Assembly (NCBI RefSeq): GCF_014805625.2
Contig: NW_023998449.1
Location: 748,720-812,719, forward strand
Length of the DNA stretch: 64,000 bases
Reading direction: 5' to 3'
DNA from: Glossina fuscipes
Taxonomy: Eukaryota > Arthropoda > Insecta > Diptera > Glossinidae
The notes below the pieces were generated by a model, which was not told where the DNA came from, searched no databases, and worked only from the letters and a program-made list of their open reading frames with translations. Of this stretch, positions 56,691 through 64,000 are shown in pieces (positions within the stretch are counted from its first letter, which is position 1; each line of letters starts with the position of its first letter). The position numbers and the translations under genes are program-made.

Positions 56691-59060
56691 CAACGAATTC
56701 GATGTCTTTAGAGCGCCAATAAAAAAAATCTTGACGTCGCCAAATATCTATCCATGGTCTGGCAGAATTCGACTTTACGAACTGAAATTAATAGTAATAG
56801 CTCGTGATAAAAGTACAGACAATATTGTTGTATATTATATTGTAATAATTAAGCTAGTTAGGATAATAAGGAACAAAAGATATTATCCGCTGCTAATCAC
56901 ATACCTATGTTCCAAAGTAAATCAAACCCTATTTACTCAATATTTCACCATCCTAACCAAAGACTCTTCGGATTGCTTCTCTGATAGATTCTTAAAGTCC
57001 TTCATTGATGACCTGAACCGAAAGTGTTCTAAAAAATCCTACCCTCCTAATCTCAGAATCGCTATAAATATATGCAAAAGTTCACTTTCTAGAATAAATT
57101 TTAAAAATAGCTGCCATCAGAAAAGAATATACTTATACTCTTAACAAGGAAAAACGTAAAGGTTGGAAACAATTTTGTAAAAATGTCAATAGTGATATGT
57201 CAATCTCAGATGTTTGGCACACTGTCAGAATTTTCAGAGGCATCACTTCCTTCCTTGTTCCTCACAACATTTTAACGAATTCTGGTCCTGTAATTCCCTC
57301 TGTTTCGCTCGATAAGGAACGTGGTAATTTCTTCTTAAATGACAATCGGTTAATCTCTCAAAACACTCAGCTCCGGGCTTAGATGATATTCGTAACAATC
57401 ACCTCAAAATCTTGAATATTGAAATCAGATTAATCTTACTAACAGAATTTAACAATATTTTAATTACTGGCTATGTACCCCCTTCCATGTACGACTTCCA
57501 AATTTTCACTTTAAGAAAAAAGATAACTCGCAATTTGCAATCTGCCCTCTACATTACTTCTTCTCTTCTTAAATCACTTCAATTCACTCTTTCTGTCAGA
57601 AAGACCAAATGCGTGGTATTTTCAAAAAAAAGGTGAGACCCCACGGTTCGTTCTCTGCTCATCTATGGTTCTTCCATCCCGTTAACACTTTCGGCTTTTT
57701 AGGCTTTGTCCTACACTCGAAACTCTCCTTATCAGCCCACATTGGCAAAATTGCTATATAATGTTTTCAAATCATTATTATATTGAAATCTATTTGCGGT
57801 ATTTCTTGGGGCTCTGATCCCTCTTCCATGATTAATTGGCTTAATCAGAACAAAACTCACTCTTATTGAGCATTCCAAAGAAGAACCTTCTGAAATTATG
57901 CAGAATTGAATGGAAATGCCTTCGTGTGGCTCTTGGTGGCATGAATTTTACACACACACTAAGCTTCGAACAAATCGCAAACATTATGTCCCCACAAGAA
58001 AGGGTTTAGTTACTCGCCACTTTTATCTACTATAATTCTATCTTTTGAGAATCATCCGGTCTCACCCTTTATTTACAACTTTATACTACTCAATTCCTCT
58101 CCCACTTCTTTAAACTTTTTGCTGACAAAAATAATAACTTCAACATTCTAGGAACTGATGTACATAGCTTATTCAAGATTCCTCTTGGCTATCAATATTT
58201 TCGACCAGTAATTAAGTTCCTACCAGTGAAGAAATCCACAATTATTCCGTCAGATGTGCACACGAACTTGGTCATTACCAAATGGAAACATTCTTCACTC
58301 CTCTTTACTGATGGATCTAAGACCGATTTTGTAGACACGGGCGTTTGTTTGCCACATATTAACATAGAAGAGTACTTTGTTAAATCACCCATGTAGCACT
58401 ATATTTTCGGCTGAATGTGTTGCGATTCTAGAAGCCATCCATTTAGCGAGTACTCAACCTCAAAAGAAATTCCTTATAGTGTCAGACAGTAAATATACCT
58501 TATCCACTTAACAATCATTTCCCTCAGGTAAAACTCATCAACTACATATTAGAAACCAGATCCTTACTTTATAGTCTCAAGCCTGACAAGTTTCGTTTTC
58601 ACTTGGGGGTCACATGGCCATTCTTGGCAACAACAATACAGATAAAATTGCATCTTCCAGACCATCTCATTTTAATGATCCTGCAGATCTGAGGACAATT
58701 GACAAAAAATATTCAGTTCTTTCTTGGCAACAGCGATGGGATAACGCGTCTTATGACCGTCATTTATACTCTTTATTTCCACAAATAAATAAAGCCCCTT
58801 GGTTTGTCATTTGTGTTCTCAGACGTGACATTACTTGTCTTATTAATAGTTCAGATGTTCAATGGAGCCAAATGTAATGAACATCTTTTCAAAATGAACA
58901 TAGTATACAACTCTTTATTTACATGTGGAGTATTACAATCTCCTGATCATTTCCTATTTGTCTTTCCGAAACTTTTAACATCCTTACGAAGATTTACTAT
59001 TTATGAGAAACTTCAAGAAGAAAATATAATAGTAAGAAAGCTGAGCAGTTGACCACATTT
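56690..59060 (+). mobile_element. Heavily decayed RNase H-bearing LINE
   Basis: Collinear fragments in shifting frames: KGWKQFCKNVNSDMSISDVW + HTVRIFRG (about 57,150-57,240, pre-RT region), SAPGLDDIRNNHLKIL then ITGYVPPSMYDF (about 57,370-57,500, RT fingers), SVRKTKCVVFSKKR (about 57,590), ICGISWGSDPSSMINW (about 57,790) and an RNase H core with LLFTDGSKTDF (about 58,300), AECVAILEAIHLA and VSDSKY (about 58,480). The gene order matches an I/Outcast/Loa-type ORF2. The YADD block is missing. Confidence 0.78.
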
Positions 59061-60050
59061 GAGAATAATAAAGCTGGCTACAGACTTATTCTTTGATATG
59101 TCCGGCTAAATCCTTTATCGTACAAATCGCTTATAAAGCTACTGAAATAAGGATACCTATATTTAAAAGAGCAGCCAACATTAACAAGTTCAAATCGATT
59201 TTCTAATTAAGAAATAAAAGTTAACTTATTTAATACTAAACTACGCATCATAACGTGAAAGCCTTAAAAAATCAGTTACTAACTAGTTAAATTGCGCTTA
59301 CATACGATGTCTTTGAGAAATATAACCATTGCAGGGTTACTACTGCGACTAGATTTATATGACCGGCTAGAGTAAAGCAAATGTTTGAATTGTAAACATA
59401 CGCCGACTTGTTTAGCTGATCAGCGTTCAGAAACATTAGATAGGCGGAATTTTTATCAGACGAAAAACTTTTTCATGGAATCGTAAAGAAGAGTTTCCAA
59501 CAATAGTAAGTATGTAAATGTGAAAGTTGTGATAGTAAAATTCAGTATATGGATCAGTGACGAAGGTGCTGTTAGAAGTACTAACTTTAGAAATTTGAAG
59601 ATCATATTATTGTAGCCAACAACATTAGGCTTTAAACTATAGGGCCATTGTCAGATTCCCCACACGGTGAGGGCTTTGTCTTTATATCTATATAAGAATT
59701 CGTTATATAGGCGCAGTGAACAGTTACAAGTAACGTTGTTTAACGCTAGGACGTATTCATTAAATATGTAAGGATTGATTGATTCCTGTGCCTGTTTTCT
59801 GTCAATTTTTTCAAAGAATTTTGGATTGCAATTCAAGTTTTCCATTAAAGCAGTCGCTTCATTTCTGTATTTACGGAAAACGGCTCGACTAAATGTATTT
59901 GTCTAGATGTCACGGGATTAAGTCGCTCTTACAACATATTATGTAAACAATGGTGGTTTAGACTTCAGAACTGTCACACCACTTATAATAATAGATTTTA
60001 TTGAATTGATCAGATCGTAGATTTCTGGGTGTGCCTAGTATGTTATTGTT
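59060..60050. other. No recognised gene
   Basis: AT-rich, no coding motif. Confidence 0.35.
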
Positions 60051-60265
60051 AACGGTTGCGTCTCCCGCAAGATCGAGTCAGGTGTATCGTAAGAAGGTCA
60101 TCTTGGTCCTCTTGTTTTTTTGTCGCTTACTAACGGCCTACCTTCCTGTGTAAATTCCAATGTTTTGATGTTTGCCGACGATGTCAAGATCTTTTATCCT
60201 TTTAACGTAGGAAGTGACAGTTTGTGTGTGCTAATCAATTCGAAATTGAGCTTCCATATATTCTC
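60050..60265 (+). mobile_element. LINE reverse-transcriptase scrap with the ADD catalytic block
   Basis: SGVS-stop-EGHLGPLVF (about 60,077-60,115), then SLTNGLPSCVNSNVLMFADD + VKIFYPFNV. It aligns to VPQGSHLGPILFNLYINDLP...MYADDVKLF of the LINE at 300-2,281; FADD replaces YADD. It ends abruptly against a family H repeat. Confidence 0.75.
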
Positions 60266-60289
60266 GAGCAGAGTCAAAATCTCAGTTGT

Positions 60290-60960
60290 TTTATTTATGT
60301 CTGTCCGTCCGTGTGCCTGTCTGACTGTGTGGCTGTGGTGTGTTTTGTTGGCGTTCTCCTGGTCACAAAAATAAAGATATCTACATCAAATATAGTAGAA
60401 ACATTGGAAGTGTCTGCACGCAGGTTGGTATTGACAACGTTCGAAATCGTTCGAAGAACACGCCCATTACAACACGTAAACTGAGCGAATCCATGTTTTT
60501 CAAAAAAGAATAAAAATTTGGGTTTTTGCTCGTCTCTCATAAACTGTAGTAGATAAATGTACAAAAATTTGAAAATTCGATAATCTATGAGTGATGCTGT
60601 ACCAACCGCATAAAAATGGAAAAAATTGATAACGCCTGCCCAATATGAGTGTGTATCAAAATTTGATTATTTTCTTTACCTTTGTAAGGTGTAGAAACAA
60701 GCTCCAAAAACCCCAAAAACTAGAAAGAATTAGTCGCACCCACTCCGTGTTATAAAGAGAATGAAAGCTTAGTTTTTCCAGTCCGTTTGTTTGAACAAAA
60801 ATTGTTGGTTTTTCTCGTTACTCGGAAATTATTAAAGCTAGAATATTGAAACTACACCTAAGTGCCTTAGAGAAAGCTTGCTTTACACCATTCAAGAACA
60901 ATTGAAAACAATTACCCTTTAAGCAAAATTCATTTATTATAAAAAGTGTAATTTTTGTTG
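60290..60960 (+). repeat. Dispersed repeat family H, interior copy
   Basis: CTGTCCGTCCGTGTGCCTGT, GGCGTTCTCCTGGTCACAAA, AGTAGAAACATTGGAAGTG and TACTCGGAAATTATTAAAGC are shared with the copies at 23.8 and 38.1 kb. Confidence 0.6.
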
Positions 60961-61084
60961 AATATGGTTTTCATGCAGCAGTTCTTTGTTTCTTCATTAC
61001 CTAATTTTGTTAGTTACTCTTAAATAATCAACTAATGTAAAACGCAAACTTATTTATCAAAAGTAAAAGGGGTATACGGTGGCC

Positions 61085-61440
61085 ACTAACCATAATTGCC
61101 TTAATTATTATTATTTATTATTTATATATATTTTATTTATTTTACCCATTTATACATGAAATTCAAGTAAGGAAAATTACAGTCGAATTCAATGCATCTT
61201 AATACAAAATCTTACACTAATTGATTTAACATTAGTGTACAAAAAAAAAGGACGATATAAAGAAGAGTAATAATAAGAAAGCAAGTTAAAAATAAATTAA
61301 AAAGTAGAAAACAATAGTTAATGTATAAATAAATAAAAGGACAGAAAAAAAAGGAGAAATAAAGAAGAGAGGCAATCGGCTCCCAACCCAAATTCCTAAG
61401 GGCAGACCGCAAGCATTGCTTTTGATCACTTCAATTGAAC
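61085..61440 (-). mobile_element. Family A LINE, 3' end
   Basis: Minus strand reads ALRNLGWEPIASL after SIQKQ-like sequence, the same as ALRNLGWDPISPL at about 1,590-1,640 of the LINE at 300-2,281, then jumps by an internal deletion into a diverged 3' UTR. Confidence 0.75.
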
Positions 61441-61441
61441 T

Positions 61442-61666
61442 TCAATTGAAACTACATAACACATGTGCAGCCTTTTCGTAATGTAAATATTGCGTTTTCG
61501 TACGACTTTTCAAAAACTTCAGCGAAAAAATTGGCGATAACGTGGGCTTACTATTCTCACCACGCATAGGAGGAAATGCAAAAATGATTTTCCTTTTAGC
61601 GTTAACAAACTTGTAGAAGCTCTTAGGGGTACTTAATAGTTTACTCTTAATGTATTTTGAATGCAC
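61442..61666 (-). pseudogene. LINE ORF2 segment between endonuclease and RT
   Basis: IKSKLLSTPKSFYKFVNAKR + KIIFAFPPMRG matches the DPKxFYxFVNxKRK region that precedes the RT in CR1/jockey LINEs; IANFFAEVFEKSYE follows in another frame. Directly joined to the 3' end at 61,085-61,440, so the RT is deleted. Confidence 0.72.
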
Positions 61667-61685
61667 ATTTTAAAGAATCCACCTC

Positions 61686-62190
61686 TTATACAGTTTTGTT
61701 TTTCGTTACAATAATAGTTTTAAAGAGAGCACTCTCACGCCATGCGAACTTGTTAACAATATATTCAAAATGTTCGAAAGGAGCAGTAATTTTGAACGAA
61801 GATATCGTGGGCGGTTTCGCGATAAATGTGCTTGAAGATGCGAACTTTGAACTGAGGTATCGGGGATTTATCGTTTCCGCAAGCTTGTCGAACGCAACTG
61901 TAGAGAGAAAACCTGACTTGCGAGGAAGTATCACAGCTAATTCAAAATTAGAATTGCTTATTAGAGGAGGCTGGATGGTTTGAGCAACCACAGCGTGATT
62001 GATAGCTCTTATTAATGTTTTGAGGTTTAGATTGAGAATATTGCTTTCGATCCGTAGCTGAACCAGGGGCTCTCATACATGAAGGAGTGGGCGCATTTGA
62101 CAAACTGCTTAGTTGCATCTGAATTTGATTTTCTATATTTAGAGAGGTTTTGCTCTTTTTTCTTTGAAGGGATGAAAACATTAGCATCGT
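61686..62190 (-). mobile_element. Upstream LINE-like sequence, unresolved
   Basis: Two overlapping minus-strand frames (61,948-62,187 and 61,686-61,991): Ser/Asn/Gln-rich MLMFSSLQRKKSKTSLNIEN, then VAQTIQPPLISNSNFELA and SSTFIAKPPTISSFKITAPF. Because they abut LINE sequence on the same strand they may be its ORF1 or endonuclease part. No motif proves it. Confidence 0.35.
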
Positions 62191-62807
62191 TTGCTAGTTT
62201 GGTTAAATCTAAGAAAACAATAAGTATGAGTATAGGAGTGAAGTGGGGCAGTATGTATGAAGCGAAGGAGGAATCCGAACATGTTCGTTTGATGTTTGGC
62301 GGAGATGGATCTTGGTAATCTATGTAATCGCATCAATTAACCAATAACTCATATTTCTTAAGTTTCCGGGCAGTATTAAGAGCTGTTTCGCGATTTCAGT
62401 AATCATCCCGCTTTGGTCTGCGTAAAAACCAAAGCCAACGGATAATAACAAAATACAAAATAATAAAATGTACGTAATAATAACAAAATACAAAAACCAC
62501 CAGCAAGATCATCACTTCAAAGGAACGTTAACGCCAACAACATAACATTAGCACATCAATTGTATCGAATCAAATAGCAAGGAAAATACTAAAATTTCAT
62601 TCGAAAAATAGGACAAATGCATTACTGATTATCAGAATAACTATAATATGAAACATTAGTGGATTTCTGGTTTGTTCATAATTATTCTGTGGAGTTTTTC
62701 TTTGCTATAGACATCTTATATTGGAATATTCGTTAATAGTACTTGTATTGTTCATATTGAACAATACGGAATATATTTTCATAATGATATTAGTTATAAC
62801 ATTAACA

Positions 62808-63170
62808 TTAAAAAATGACATTGAATTGCTGCAATTGTAAATGTCGCAAAGGTACCGAGGAGCGTCGTTGGTATACTGGATTTGTAATACGCGCGTGCTG
62901 ATTAGGCATTACCTCTAAAAATAATTCTTCGAAAGTGCACGAATGTAGGACGGCGGTTGATGTTAATGGTAATTGGGATACTGATATATCAAAGTATTTG
63001 CCATCTACGACTAATTTTGTTTTGACGACTTCGGTTAAGGGTGGTATTGGTACGTCGGTTAATACAAGTAATATTTCTACTACAAAACCTGGTAATGGCT
63101 TCGTAGTGATTCCAGCACGCAACACAATTTTTGTTTCGCGATTTGTTTCAAATACTCCGGTTGGTAACAT
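62808..63170 (-). CDS. Unrecognised 120-codon open frame
   Basis: Reads MLPTGVFETNRETKIVLRAG, ITTKPLPGFVVEILLVLTDV, PIPPLTEVVKTKLVVDGKYF and then SQLPLTSTAVLHSCTFEELF. Regular hydrophobic alternation and good length for this AT-rich region suggest a real or former coding stretch, but I do not recognise it. A plus-strand frame covers the same place, so strand is not certain. It could be a retroelement piece or a host exon. Confidence 0.25.
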   Translation of the reverse strand: MLPTGVFETNRETKIVLRAGITTKPLPGFVVEILLVLTDVPIPPLTEVVKTKLVVDGKYFDISVSQLPLTSTAVLHSCTFEELFLEVMPNQHARITNPVYQRRSSVPLRHLQLQQFNVIF

Positions 63171-63859
63171 AAAAAGTTATATGAACATAAGTCGACTGGC
63201 ATCGATCTAGCCGGCATGGGGCATTCTAATTTTAATGTGGCTCAGTTTAGATTAACATATTTCTTTCTTTAAAATTTCTGCATTATTTAAGCAACTTTTG
63301 ATTAACAACCGCCGTCAGAGGTTTTGTTAATGAGAACGTCCTGCGTTTAAGTGGATCAAAAACTAAATATTTAGGGATCCAACTATAGATATCAAGAATT
63401 GAAATTTATTTGACTGAACCAGCAAAAGTAATTGCTAACCCTTTCGCTGCTTGACGCCCTATATATGAACATAGATTAAAATTAAACAAAATTAAATTTA
63501 ATGCTTAGGTTTCTTAAGAACGCTTTATGTACTCGACGATGTATTCTTCTTTACTTTTTTCAATGTTGCTAATATTTCTTTAACGGCTCTATAATGTGTA
63601 ATCGACAGTATTAATCCATCATCCACTCACTTTGTGAATTGATAGAAGACATATCTATTACGTAGCCAAAAGCCGTTAAGTGTAAGCGACGTTAGGCAAG
63701 CTTAAAATTACGAAAGGCTTTATTAAAAACGGAATTAAGAAAAGTCTGATATCCATAGACACGTGAAGTAAATGAAAAGAAATTCGATTTTTATAATTAA
63801 AGAAGGCTAGAATCTGTCTTTCAAAAAATGGTTAATAATTTTATGAGTTCATTAGAAAA

Positions 63860-64000
63860 AAACAAGCAAGAAGTTTATATTCGGCGCGGGCCAAATCTCG
63901 GATACCCACCACTATGTTTTTCACGTTCTACTCTAAAGTTCTTTTATTTGTTACCTATATCGCGAGTATTATTAAGAAAAAAGTAATACGAGAGTCCACC
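63860..64000 (+). repeat. Dispersed repeat family H, copy cut by the window end
   Basis: AACAAGCAAGAAGTTTATAT then TCGGCGCGGGCCAAATCTCG and GATACCCACCACTATG, matching the start of the 37,640 copy, including TATATCG.GAGTATTATTAAG further on. Confidence 0.7.

Noticed and set aside
1..64000. CRISPR arrays, operons, phage or plasmid functions
   Set aside because: Nothing prokaryotic was seen; tandem units at 51.4 kb lack regular repeat-spacer structure.

Overview
The window is AT-rich, intron-rich animal DNA from a higher fly (Diptera, acalyptrate type; a tephritid-like fruit fly is my guess). The evidence is one long split gene on the minus strand whose exons read as the insect SLO2 (Slack/Slick-type) potassium channel, set in introns full of insect retrotransposons. 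No bacterial-style operon, rRNA, tRNA gene or CRISPR array is present.

Host gene. Twenty-three consecutive SLO2 exons can be placed between 43,931 and 4,049 (transcription runs right to left). All use GT-AG introns and all codon phases join without a break, giving about 1,396 codons. They encode the cytoplasmic segment before S1, S1-S6 with the TVGYGD filter, RCK1, a long Ser/Thr/Asn-rich linker of about 417 codons, and most of RCK2. The initiator exon (to the right) and the last RCK2 exon(s) with the stop codon (to the left) were not found, so the gene appears to run past the left edge and its start lies somewhere in or beyond 43,932-64,000. A 135-nt phase-compatible cassette exon (13,666-13,800) and a 42-nt microexon (14,574-14,615) are candidate alternative exons in the linker.

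Mobile elements. The largest intron (22,408-31,815) holds a full-length I-clade LINE (24,664-30,308, minus strand) with a 15-bp target-site duplication. It is inserted inside the 3' part of an older CR1/jockey-like LINE copy. Its ORF1 is open and carries an in-frame 52-codon duplication; its ORF2 has at least five lesions. Other copies of the CR1/jockey-like family lie at 300-2,281, 23,080-23,460 and 61,085-61,666, and related RT, endonuclease or ORF1 scraps lie at 53,590-54,360 and 60,050-60,260. A second, heavily decayed RNase H-bearing LINE occupies about 56,690-59,060, and a possible R1-like scrap lies at 34,280-35,130. Two Tc1-like transposase remnants sit in opposite orientation near 49.4-50.1 kb.

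Most interesting signal. Two copies of a tRNA-derived SINE (33,512-33,680 minus; 45,138-45,316 plus) share their 3' end and ATA-repeat tail with the I-clade LINE in the same window, and the first has a perfect 14-bp target-site duplication. This looks like a SINE mobilised by an I-clade LINE through a shared 3' tail. A dispersed short repeat family with a TTCGG...CCGAA hairpin near one end occurs at about ten places. Also notable are a palindrome cluster at 51.4-51.7 kb and a C-rich (G-quadruplex-type) tract just upstream of an SLO2 exon.
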